In this document: positions 56,984 through 64,000 of the stretch, in pieces
How the letters are laid out: each line of letters begins with the position of its first letter
Position numbering within the stretch: the stretch's first letter is position 1
Assembly (NCBI RefSeq): GCF_001425235.1
Contig: NZ_LMEA01000008.1
Coordinates: 124,001-188,000, forward strand
Direction of reading: 5' to 3'
DNA from: Devosia sp. Root413D1
GTDB lineage: Bacteria > Pseudomonadota > Alphaproteobacteria > Rhizobiales > Devosiaceae
DNA length: 64,000 nt
Position numbers and translations under genes: made by a program
Notes under the pieces: model-generated
Told to the model about the DNA's origin: nothing
The model's database searches: none
What the model saw: only the letters and a program-made list of their open reading frames with translations

Positions 56984-57637
56984 TCAGGCGGCGATCGTCT
57001 TCATCCGCTGCGCCTGGATGCAGGGGGCGAAATCCATCCGATGATGGCGGCCCGGGCCATGCGTGGTGAGGGCTTCGAGATGCTGCGGCGCCGCATAACC
57101 CTTGTGGCTCGAAAAGCCGAATTGCGGCTCCTCGCAGTCCATGATCAGGCACATCCGGTCGCGCGTCACCTTGGCGACGATCGAGGCCGCGGCAATCGAT
57201 ACCGAGCGCCCGTCGCCACCGACGATCGCCTCGCCGGGGCAGGGCAGGTCCTTGGGCAGCTTGTTGCCATCGACCAGGATGTGGTCGGCTTTCACCTGCA
57301 GGCCCAGCACCGCCTTGCGCATCGCCCAGAGCGAGGCCTGCAGGATGTTGAGCTGTGCGATGATCGTCGGCGGCGCCACCACTATCGAAACGATGGCCGA
57401 CGCCATGATCTTCTCGTACAGCGCTTCGCGCTGCGCGGCGGTCAACACCTTGGAGTCGTTGAGACCTTCCGGCACCTTGCGATGGTTGAGGATCACCGCC
57501 GAAACCACCACCGGCCCGGCCAGCGGGCCGCGTCCGACCTCATCGACGCCGCAAACGAATTTCGCCCCGCGCTTGATGGCGGCACGCTCGAACTTGAGCG
57601 TCGGCTTGCTGATAATGACGGGCGAATCGGAGGGCAT
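56984..57637 (-). CDS. rnhB: ribonuclease HII
   Basis: 217 residues from the start chosen. It cleaves the RNA strand of RNA-DNA hybrids and single ribonucleotides. Catalytic acidic residues are in CGVDEVGRGPLAGPV; LNDSKVLTAAQRE, DGNKLP and AAASIVAKVTRDR follow. Start uncertain: ATGs at 57637, 57649 and 57679 are all in frame; the first gives the N-terminus most like the family (MPSDSPVIISKPTL). It lies upstream of ccrM in the same direction with CtrA sites between them. Confidence 0.92.
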   Translation of the reverse strand: MPSDSPVIISKPTLKFERAAIKRGAKFVCGVDEVGRGPLAGPVVVSAVILNHRKVPEGLNDSKVLTAAQREALYEKIMASAIVSIVVAPPTIIAQLNILQASLWAMRKAVLGLQVKADHILVDGNKLPKDLPCPGEAIVGGDGRSVSIAAASIVAKVTRDRMCLIMDCEEPQFGFSSHKGYAAPQHLEALTTHGPGRHHRMDFAPCIQAQRMKTIAA

Positions 57638-57780
57638 GTCCTCAAGCATCGCCATGCACGCCTGCGGGGCAAGTGGCATCTGTGTTACCAGCTTCTCGTT
57701 CCTCTCGCTCGGCGTCGTACGCCTCGAGATTGGCGAAACCGCGGTGGACGTCGGGCGCATCCTTGCGCGTGCTTCACGTC

Positions 57781-57973
57781 CCCCTCTCTGGCGAAAACTA
57801 AGGACTTAGCTGCGCTAAGCCCAAGTTTTCGCTTTCTCCCCCGCCAAGGGGGAGATGGTCGGTGGCCTCCATCCGCATTGGAGCAGCAGTCGGGACTCTC
57901 CCCCTTGGCGGGGGAGAAAGCAAAATCTTAGGTTTAGCCGTTTGGCTAAGCCTTAGATTTTGCCAGAGAGGGG
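57781..57973. repeat. large nested inverted repeat (two 75-base arms, each with its own hairpin)
   Basis: Left arm 57781-57854 and right arm 57897-57973 are inverted copies: CCCCTCTCTGGC and GCCAGAGAGGGG at the ends, CTTTCTCCCCCGCCAAGGGG and its complement inside. Each arm contains a hairpin built on GCGAAAACT/AGTTTTCGC (left) or GCAAAATCT/AGATTTTGC (right), with internal CTTAGC/GCTAAG or TTAGCC/GGCTAA pairs. It fills most of the gap between rnhB and the radical SAM gene; no gene is seen there. Confidence 0.8.
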
Positions 57974-57996
57974 GTCCTGGGAGCCACGGATCCCGC

Positions 57997-59142
57997 TCAG
58001 AACAACGTCATCTGTCCGTCGTCCACCGTCGGCGGCGTGAACAGATCGGTGCGCAGCGGCGCGATCGGCCGGTCGAGCTTGTAGCGCGCCTTGGCGAGGT
58101 CGACGCGCTGGCGCAGCAGGGTGGCATATGGACCCTCGCCGACGAAGCGTGTGCCGAAGTTCGGGTCATTGTCCTTGCCGCCACGCGTGTCCCGCACGAG
58201 GCTCATCACGTGGCTTACCCGATCGGGAAAATGCCGCAGCAGCCACTCGCGAAAAATGTCTCGCACTTCCCCCGGCAGCCGCAGCAGGATGGCATTGGCG
58301 CCTACCGCGCCCTGCGCCGCCGCGGCGTCGAGGATCCGTTCGAGCTCCATGTCGTTGATCGCCGGGATCATCGGCGCCGCCATTACCGTGGTCGGAATGC
58401 CGGCTTCCGACAGCAGCCGCATCGCTTCCAGGCGCTTTTCCGGCGTCGAGGCCCGCGGCTCCATCTTGCGCGACAGGATATGATCCATGCTGGTGATGGA
58501 GAGCGCCACGCGCACCAGGTTCTGCTCGGCGAGCGGCTTCAGGATGTCGAGATCGCGCACCACCAGCGCCGACTTGGTGGTGATGGTCACCGGGTGTTTG
58601 GTCTCGAGCAGCAATTCGAGGATGCCGCGGGTCAGCTTATGCTGCCGCTCCGCCGGCTGGTACGGGTCGGTATTGGTGCCCATGGCGATGGGCTTGGGCT
58701 TATAGCGCTTGTCGGCCAGCTCGCGCCGCAGCAGCTCGACGGCGTTGGCCTTCACATAGATGTCGCGCTCGAACTCCAGCCCCGCCGAGTGCCCGAGATA
58801 GGCGTGGGTCGGGCGGGCGAAGCAATACGAGCACCCATGCTCGCAGCCGCGATAGGCGTTGATCGAGCGATCAAAGCCGATATCCGGGCTTTCGTTGCGG
58901 GTGATGATCGATTTGGCGCGCTCGACATGCTCGATGGTTTCGAACGGCTTCAAATCCTCGACCTGTCCCCAACCGTCGTCGAACTCTTCGCGGCTCTGCC
59001 GATCGAAGCGACTGCCCTTGTTGGTCTGCGCGCCACGGCCACGATTGAGCGCCGGGTCGACGTAACGCCGCGCGATCAGGTCCGCATCGCGCGTGCCGTT
59101 CAATCGCTCCAGCTGCTCGAAATTGGGGGCGCTGACCCGCAT
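57997..59142 (-). CDS. PA0069 family radical SAM protein
   Basis: 381 residues. The 4Fe-4S cluster ligands C-x3-C-x2-C are in YRGCEHGCSYCFARPTHAYLG; IAMGTNTDPYQPAE and TKSALVVRDLDIL follow, as in spore-photoproduct-lyase-like family members. Reaction unknown. The ATG at 59142 (MRVSAPNFEQ) is the usual family start; an open frame continues 90 residues upstream but looks non-coding. Next to a nested inverted repeat on its 3' side. Confidence 0.88.
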   Translation of the reverse strand: MRVSAPNFEQLERLNGTRDADLIARRYVDPALNRGRGAQTNKGSRFDRQSREEFDDGWGQVEDLKPFETIEHVERAKSIITRNESPDIGFDRSINAYRGCEHGCSYCFARPTHAYLGHSAGLEFERDIYVKANAVELLRRELADKRYKPKPIAMGTNTDPYQPAERQHKLTRGILELLLETKHPVTITTKSALVVRDLDILKPLAEQNLVRVALSITSMDHILSRKMEPRASTPEKRLEAMRLLSEAGIPTTVMAAPMIPAINDMELERILDAAAAQGAVGANAILLRLPGEVRDIFREWLLRHFPDRVSHVMSLVRDTRGGKDNDPNFGTRFVGEGPYATLLRQRVDLAKARYKLDRPIAPLRTDLFTPPTVDDGQMTLF

Positions 59143-59418
59143 GTCCGTTCTCCAAACCCTTAAGCGACTCGCCACGGGTAACGTTCCATTAGGAATAGCA
59201 TCCCAATGAGAACGGAACAAGAACAAACCGGTGGAGAGAGACCGCCGCGGCATTGACCCGATGGCGCCGGCTGCTAGCTTAGTTGGGTCAGAAAAGGAGA
59301 GGCAGGTGCGGTTAGCCCTGTCCCGCTTCGGCGGTCCTGGCCTTCGCTTCGGCGACTGAGTCCCATGGCCTTGAACGCTGCTCCATCGGGGAGCGGCGCA
59401 GTGAAAGGTCTTGGCCAA

Positions 59419-59841
59419 ATGAAGCCTGCAGTTTCCGTCATTACCCTCGGCACCACCGACCTCGCCCGCTCGCGGCGCTTTTACAGCGAAGGGTTCAGGT
59501 GGACGCCGGTCTATGAGAGCGATGTGATCGTCTTCTACCAGCTCAACGGCATGGTGCTCGGTACCTTCCTGACCGCTGAGCTGGAGGCGGACATGAACCG
59601 CACCGGGCTGCGGACGCCGGGTGCCTTCGCCTTAGCCCACAACGTCGCCACTGCGGGCGAAGTGGCGCCGCTGATCGCGCAATTGGCGGCGGCCGGTGGC
59701 AGGGTCATCCGTCCGGCCGACGTCCCGCCGCATGGCGGGCTGCGCGGCTATGTCACCGACCCCGATGACCATGCATGGGAAGTCGCCTGGAATCCGGGTT
59801 TTTCCATGGATGACGCGGGCAACGTGACGTTCGGGTTGTAA
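59419..59841 (+). CDS. VOC (glyoxalase/dioxygenase fold) family protein
   Basis: 140 residues. Two beta-alpha-beta modules: VSVITLGTTDLARSRRFYSEGF at the start and VTDPDDHAWEVAWNPGF near the end. The family includes glyoxalases, fosfomycin-resistance proteins and dioxygenases; the role here is unknown. AAAGG lies about ten bases before the chosen ATG; frames upstream are less likely. Stands alone, divergent from the radical SAM gene. Confidence 0.8.
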   Translation: MKPAVSVITLGTTDLARSRRFYSEGFRWTPVYESDVIVFYQLNGMVLGTFLTAELEADMNRTGLRTPGAFALAHNVATAGEVAPLIAQLAAAGGRVIRPADVPPHGGLRGYVTDPDDHAWEVAWNPGFSMDDAGNVTFGL

Positions 59842-59907
59842 CCCCGCCACCCCCGGGAGAAATCTGCAGAGGGCCGCGCCGTATCGCGGCCCTTGAGCGG
59901 GTGCGGC

Positions 59908-60297
59908 TCAGCCCCCGAACAGGCCCCAGCGGCCCCAGGCGATGAACACCGCGAGCGCCAGCAGAACCAGGTTCATCGGCAGCGATTTGGCGGTCTCGCC
60001 GCGCCGGGCGTGAAAGCCGATCGCCAGGATCTGCACCAGCACCAGTGCGACGGCAGCAAGCGTCGTGAGCCAGGGCAGGATGCCGGTCAGCATCGGCAGG
60101 ATCAGGCCGATGGCGCCGAGCACCTCGGCCCAGCCGACGAAGCGCGTGAGCCGCGGGTACTCGGCGGGCCAAGCCATCATCTTGGTGAGGTCGGCGATTG
60201 GGCGGATCGCCTTCATGCCTCCCGCCATCAGGTAGAGCAGTGCGAGAACAACCTGAGCAGTCCACAGCCAGAAATTGAGGGAAGTGAGGAAATCCAT
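59908..60297 (-). CDS. DoxX-like membrane protein
   Basis: 129 residues with four membrane helices: LNFWLWTAQVVLALLYLMAGGMKAI, then FVGWAEVLGAIGLILPMLTGI, LTTLAAVALVLVQILAI and a last helix near the C-terminus. DoxX-like (PF13564) proteins are small quinone- or thiol-related membrane proteins of uncertain role. It diverges from a LysR gene, its probable regulator. Confidence 0.82.
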   Translation of the reverse strand: MDFLTSLNFWLWTAQVVLALLYLMAGGMKAIRPIADLTKMMAWPAEYPRLTRFVGWAEVLGAIGLILPMLTGILPWLTTLAAVALVLVQILAIGFHARRGETAKSLPMNLVLLALAVFIAWGRWGLFGG

Positions 60298-60387
60298 GCG
60301 CCGAGCCCAACCTTCGTGGATGGCCCCATGCCATCGCAAGACCCGGAACGTAGTGAGCGACGATTTATCCCACAATCACAGTTCAGC

Positions 60388-60416
60388 TGGAAACATCGTG
60401 CAGGAATCTGCATAAT
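60388..60416 (+). promoter_or_regulatory. candidate promoter of the LysR gene with overlapping palindrome
   Basis: TGGAAA, a 17-base spacer and CATAAT, ending six bases before the LysR ATG. A perfect palindrome TGCAG-GAAT-CTGCA (60399-60412) overlaps the -10 and is a candidate LysR box controlling this gene and the divergent DoxX gene. Confidence 0.5.
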
Positions 60417-60422
60417 GCGCCG

Positions 60423-61280
60423 ATGGTACTCGAAGGAATCGATGTCTTCGTCCGCGTGGTGCAGGCCGGCAGCTTTGCTGCGGCGGCCCGGCTCCTCGGC
60501 ATGCCGACAACCACGGTTTCGGCGCGGATCGCCCGACTCGAGGAGCGCTTGGGTGTCACGCTGATCCAGCGCTCGACCCGGCGTATGCATGTGACCGAGG
60601 CGGGCGCAGCCTATTTTGGCCACTGCATCGAAGCGCTCAACGCGCTGGAGGCGGGAGAGAGCCAACTGGCGGCGACCGGCACCGAGCCCACCGGGCTGCT
60701 GCGGATCACCGCGTCCGCCGACGTCGCCAACACAGTGCTGCCGTCCCTCTGCGCTGAGTTTCTGGCCGCCTACCCGAAGGCCGATATCGAGCTCATCGTC
60801 ACCAGTCGTATCGTCGATCTTATCGCCGAAGGTGTTGACCTCGCGCTCCGCGTCGGCCCGATGCAGGACTCGACACTGGTGAGCCGCCGCCTCGCATCGG
60901 CGGTCCTCGGCCTGTGGGCCAGCCCCGCCTATCTTGATCGTCGCGGCCGTCCCGCTTCGCCCGACGAGCTCGCCGGCCACGACATCATCCGATTTTCGCG
61001 CATCCCGCAGGGCTTTCGGCTGATCGCCGGCAACCACAGTTTTGCGCTTCCCGAGGGTCGGCTCAAAGCCGACGACATGCAGACCGTTCGCAGTCTGGTG
61101 CTGCGAGGCTTGGGGATCGGGCCGTTGCCCGACTTCACCCGGCTGACGCCGGAGCTATCGCTCGAGCGCGTTCTGCCCGAGTACAGCACCGAGCCCGGCA
61201 ACGTGTACTTCGTCTACCCCGCGCAACGCTTTGTCACCGCGAACGTCCGTGCCTTCATGGAACTGGCGAAGGACTGCTAA
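60423..61280 (+). CDS. LysR family transcriptional regulator
   Basis: 285 residues. The N-terminal DNA-binding domain reads VFVRVVQAGSFAAAARLLGMPTTTVSARIARLEERLGVTLIQRSTRRMHVTEAG, of the CrgA/DsdC-like subgroup; the C-terminal 200 residues are the effector-binding domain. It diverges from the DoxX-like gene with 125 bases between; that gene is the likely target. Its stop lies two bases from the end of convergent glyS. Confidence 0.9.
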   Translation: MVLEGIDVFVRVVQAGSFAAAARLLGMPTTTVSARIARLEERLGVTLIQRSTRRMHVTEAGAAYFGHCIEALNALEAGESQLAATGTEPTGLLRITASADVANTVLPSLCAEFLAAYPKADIELIVTSRIVDLIAEGVDLALRVGPMQDSTLVSRRLASAVLGLWASPAYLDRRGRPASPDELAGHDIIRFSRIPQGFRLIAGNHSFALPEGRLKADDMQTVRSLVLRGLGIGPLPDFTRLTPELSLERVLPEYSTEPGNVYFVYPAQRFVTANVRAFMELAKDC

Positions 61281-61282
61281 CC

Positions 61283-63307
61283 CTAGCCCGCGACCTTCGA
61301 GAAATCCGCCACCAGCCGCATAGTGTCGCGCAGCTTGGTGAGAAGGCTCAGGCGGTTGGTGCGGATCGCCGCATCCGGATCGTTGACCAGCGCCGCTTCG
61401 AAGAACTTGTCGACCGGCTGGCGCAGCGTGCCGAGTGCGGTGATGGCGCCCTGGTAGTCGTTGGCGGCGACCTTGGCAGCGACGGCCACATCGACCGAGG
61501 CGATGGCCTCGGCCAGCGCCGCTTCCTCATTGAGCGACAGCAGCGCCGGGTCGACCGGCGCGGCAAAGCCCTTGCCGTCCTTCTTTTCCTCGGCGGCGAG
61601 GATGTTGGCGGCGCGCTTGTAGCCGGCGAGCAGGTTCTTGCCGTCTTCCGAGCCGAGCAGCCTCGACAGCGCCTCGACCCGCTCGGTGATCTCCAGCATG
61701 TCGTTGCTGTCCTTGCCGATCACCGCATCGACCAGGTCGTGGCGGGCGCCGGCATCGCGCAGCGTCACCTTCAGCCGGTCGTGGAAGAAGCTCAGCAGGT
61801 CCGGCTCGACCTCGAGCGGGAAGCGCAGGTTGTTGTCGGTGACGATGCGGATGACGCCCAGCGCCGCGCGACGCAGCGCAAACGGGTCGCGCGAGCCGGT
61901 GGGTTTCTCGTCGATCGACCAGAAGCCCTTCAGCGTATCGAGCTTGTCGGCCAGCGCCACGGCGATGGCGACCGGTTCGCCCGGCACCAGGTCGGTGGGG
62001 CCGAGCGGCTTGTAATGGTCGGCGATCGCATTGGCGATGGCCATCGGCTCGCCCTGCGCCAGCGCATAATAGCGGCCCATGATGCCCTGCAGCTCGGGGA
62101 ACTCGCCGACCATGCCGGTGGTGAGGTCGGCCTTCGCCAGCATCGCGGCACGCTTGGCCAGGTCGGGTTTGGCCCCGACCTTGGGAGCGATCTCGCCGCT
62201 GAGCTTCACCAGCCGTTCGACGCGCTGGAACTGCGTGCCGAGCTTGGCGTGGAACACGCTCTCCTCGAGCTTGGGCAGGCCATGCTCGAGCGGCAGCGCC
62301 AGGTCGGTCTGGTAGAAGAACCGCGCATCCGACAGGCGGGCACGGATGACCCGCTCGTTGCCGGCAACGATGGTTTTGCCGCCATCGGCTGCGACCTGGT
62401 TCGAGGTGATGATGAAGAAGGGCGCCAGCTTGCCCGAACTATCGCGCAGGCAGAAGCATTTCTGGTTGGCGCGAATGGTGGCGATGATCACTTCCTCGGG
62501 CACTTCGAGGAAGGCCGGGTCGAACGACCCCATCATCACCACCGGCCATTCGACGAGGCCGGCGACTTCTTCGAGCAGGCCTTCGTCATGGATGACGCTA
62601 AGCCCCTGCGCGAAGGCGAGGTTGTCCGCGTCGGCCTTGATGATTTCCTTGCGCCGGTCGATGTCGAGAACGACCTTGGCCTTTTCCAGCGCCTGCACGT
62701 AATCGTCGAAGCGCTTCACCCGGATCGCGTCGGGCGCGAGAAAGCGGTGGCCGAAGGTGGTCTGGCCGGAAGCAACAGTGTTCGACTTGAACGGGATGAC
62801 CACCGGCTCGTCATTGTCGGTGCCGAACGTCGCGGTGATAGCGCGCAGCGGCCGCACCCAGGTCAGCCCGCCATTGCCCCACTGCATGGATTTCGGCCAG
62901 TCGAAGCCGGTGATCACCTTGGGTAAGAGGGTCGCGAGAATGTCGGTCGCCTCGGCGCCTTTCTTCTTGATATGCGCGACGTAGAACTCGCCCTTCTTGG
63001 GGTCGGCCTCGATCTTGGCCTCTTCGATCGAGCCCAGTCCCGCGGCCTTGAGGAAGCCGTCGATCGCCTGCTGCGGCGAGCCGACCCGCGGGCCCTTGCG
63101 TTCTTCGCGGGTGTCGGGGGAACGGGCCGGGAGCCCGGTAACTGTCAGCGCCAACCGGCGTGGCGTGACGAACGCCTTGGCGCCCTCGTAGACGAGGCCG
63201 GCATCGACCAGCGCATTGGTCACGGCCTTCTTCAGATCCTCGGCGGCCTTGCGCTGCATGCGCGCAGGGATTTCTTCCGAGAACAGTTCAACGAGGAGTT
63301 CGGGCAT
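61283..63307 (-). CDS. glyS: glycine-tRNA ligase beta subunit
   Basis: 674 residues, typical of bacterial GlyS. The N-terminus [18 protein letters not shown], the GPPxx-type [15 protein letters not shown], and the FRVFDL/HD-like [23 protein letters not shown] near 460-480 match the beta subunit, with a C-terminal helical tRNA-binding region. With GlyQ it charges tRNA-Gly. glyQ usually lies upstream and would be beyond the window. Convergent with the LysR gene. Confidence 0.96.
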   Translation of the reverse strand: MPELLVELFSEEIPARMQRKAAEDLKKAVTNALVDAGLVYEGAKAFVTPRRLALTVTGLPARSPDTREERKGPRVGSPQQAIDGFLKAAGLGSIEEAKIEADPKKGEFYVAHIKKKGAEATDILATLLPKVITGFDWPKSMQWGNGGLTWVRPLRAITATFGTDNDEPVVIPFKSNTVASGQTTFGHRFLAPDAIRVKRFDDYVQALEKAKVVLDIDRRKEIIKADADNLAFAQGLSVIHDEGLLEEVAGLVEWPVVMMGSFDPAFLEVPEEVIIATIRANQKCFCLRDSSGKLAPFFIITSNQVAADGGKTIVAGNERVIRARLSDARFFYQTDLALPLEHGLPKLEESVFHAKLGTQFQRVERLVKLSGEIAPKVGAKPDLAKRAAMLAKADLTTGMVGEFPELQGIMGRYYALAQGEPMAIANAIADHYKPLGPTDLVPGEPVAIAVALADKLDTLKGFWSIDEKPTGSRDPFALRRAALGVIRIVTDNNLRFPLEVEPDLLSFFHDRLKVTLRDAGARHDLVDAVIGKDSNDMLEITERVEALSRLLGSEDGKNLLAGYKRAANILAAEEKKDGKGFAAPVDPALLSLNEEAALAEAIASVDVAVAAKVAANDYQGAITALGTLRQPVDKFFEAALVNDPDAAIRTNRLSLLTKLRDTMRLVADFSKVAG

Positions 63308-63410
63308 CTCTTAACCGGGCGTTTGAAAGCGCGGTTTGCCTAGCAAGGGCAGGGGAGATTGTCCATTGCGGGGTGCGCGTCCTCATCCGATAGACCGGTG
63401 CGGGAAGAGC

Positions 63411-63514
63411 ACCCCCACCCCTGTCCCCTCCCCGCAAGGGGGAGGGAGACCAAAACACCGACGTCAGTGTGAGCGTCTCCCTCCCCCTTGCGGGGAGGGG
63501 ACAGGGGTGGGGGT
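63411..63514. repeat. perfect 40-base inverted repeat between glyS and the DUF2207 gene
   Basis: Arms 63411-63450 and 63475-63514 are exact complements (ACCCCCACCCCTGTCCCC ... and its reverse), with a 24-base loop. It is the tidiest member of the GC-rich family also seen at 7.9, 13.7, 35.3 and 57.9 kb. It could form a long RNA hairpin downstream of the DUF2207 gene. Confidence 0.85.
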
Positions 63515-63566
63515 ATCTTTGGAACTCGATGTTCAACCAACCCGCCGGCTCGCCGCGGCTCGGGCG

Positions 63567-64000
63567 CTACCACCCACCCCCGCCACCACCGCCTCCGCCA
63601 CCCCCGGAGCCGCCACCTCCGCCACCGCCGCCGCTGGAAAAGCCCGAGCCCGACGATGAGCTCGGCTGCGCAGCGACCATGGCAGCGCTCATGCCTGATG
63701 CCACCGACGACACCGAGTTGGCAAAGCCCCCCGAGCTGTTCGACCAGTTGCGACCGGTATAGAAGCCCGGCGCGTAGCTGCTGCCCTCTGCGTCGGCGAC
63801 GGCGTTGCGGGCGAGTTCCGCTTCAAAGTGCTCGGACCACGGTTTTTCGACACCCAGCGCAATGGCGTAGGGCAGGATGCGCTCGAAGCGCTCCACGGTC
63901 ATCGGCGGCTCGTTGGTCATGTTCAGCCGGTTCTTTTCGGCGGTGTTCATGTACATCTTGAAGCCGTCGAGCTGGTCCATGACCTGACGGCCCTGCACCG
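63567..64000 (-). CDS. DUF2207 membrane protein, C-terminal part
   Basis: About 144 residues of the end of the gene; the beginning lies beyond the right edge. VMDQLDGFKMYMNTAEKNRLNM, ERFERILPYAIALGVEKPWSEHFE and a glycine/serine tail ending GGGGGW are the DUF2207 C-terminus. These are predicted large membrane proteins of unknown function. The tail has runs of six or more Gly codons, read on the plus strand as CCN/CCG repeats. Confidence 0.88.
   Translation of the reverse strand, partial: VQGRQVMDQLDGFKMYMNTAEKNRLNMTNEPPMTVERFERILPYAIALGVEKPWSEHFEAELARNAVADAEGSSYAPGFYTGRNWSNSSGGFANSVSSVASGMSAAMVAAQPSSSSGSGFSSGGGGGGGGSGGGGGGGGGGGW

Noticed and set aside
63469-63762. Plus-strand proline-rich frame opposite the DUF2207 tail
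   Set aside because: It is the complement of glycine codons in the DUF2207 C-terminus; no start context or domain.

Overview
This 64 kb window is a GC-rich chromosomal segment of an alphaproteobacterium. It most resembles the order Hyphomicrobiales, and Devosia-like genomes within it. The evidence is gene content and order: an a/c/b'/b F0 cluster headed by atpI, separate from F1; smc next to a DsbA-like protein, a DUF721 protein and mutY; cysQ with DUF4170 beside waaA; CcrM preceded by CtrA-type sites; and the coxB-coxA-ctaB-coxF-ctaG-coxC order. Genus is inference. I see no phage, transposase, CRISPR array, rRNA or tRNA. The window looks like core genome with many dispersed palindromic repeats between genes.

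Left part (1-9.2 kb): lipopolysaccharide assembly. Two ArnT-like membrane glycosyltransferases diverge. A minus-strand operon with overlapping start and stop codons follows (kdsD, kdsB, a histidine-phosphatase-like gene, kdsA, O-antigen ligase); it makes CMP-Kdo and probably attaches O-chain. waaA diverges from kdsD and converges on DUF4170 and cysQ. No HAD-type kdsC is visible; the phosphatase-like gene sits where kdsC would be expected.

9.4-21.4 kb: a DUF6101-like protein, ubiA, rsmE and gshA, then two regulator/transporter pairs (ArsR with an MFS permease; MarR divergent from a DrrAB-like ABC exporter), a LysR regulator, DUF1127, a ChaC-like glutathione-degrading enzyme and an IalB-like secreted protein.

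21.8-32.3 kb: a long plus-strand block for aa3 cytochrome oxidase and its assembly (coxB, coxA, ctaB, coxF, ctaG, coxC, a PPOX-family gene, DUF983, surf1) that runs on into thrC, an M16 protease and a GNAT acetyltransferase. 32.4-39 kb: a membrane GGDEF/EAL protein with a degenerate GGDQF site, a stand-alone C-terminal half of elongation factor G, yqgE, a DsbD-N-like periplasmic protein, a Prx5 peroxiredoxin and a lipoprotein.

39.2-43.9 kb: a tandem glycine riboswitch followed by gcvT-gcvH-gcvPA-gcvPB. 43.7-46.2 kb: an alpha/beta hydrolase (its 3' end antisense to gcvPB), an isoprenylcysteine-methyltransferase-like protein and a DUF2459 protein. 46.6-53.7 kb: the minus-strand F0 ATP synthase cluster, smc and a DsbA-like oxidoreductase. 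53.9-64 kb: DUF721, mutY, ccrM, rnhB, a PA0069-type radical SAM protein, VOC, DoxX, a LysR regulator, glyS and the end of a DUF2207 protein.

The most notable non-coding content is at least four dispersed families of structured repeats. In two of them stems change sequence but keep pairing, which argues for selection on, or copying of, structure. Three regulator genes have near-consensus -10 elements so close to the ATG that their mRNAs may be leaderless.
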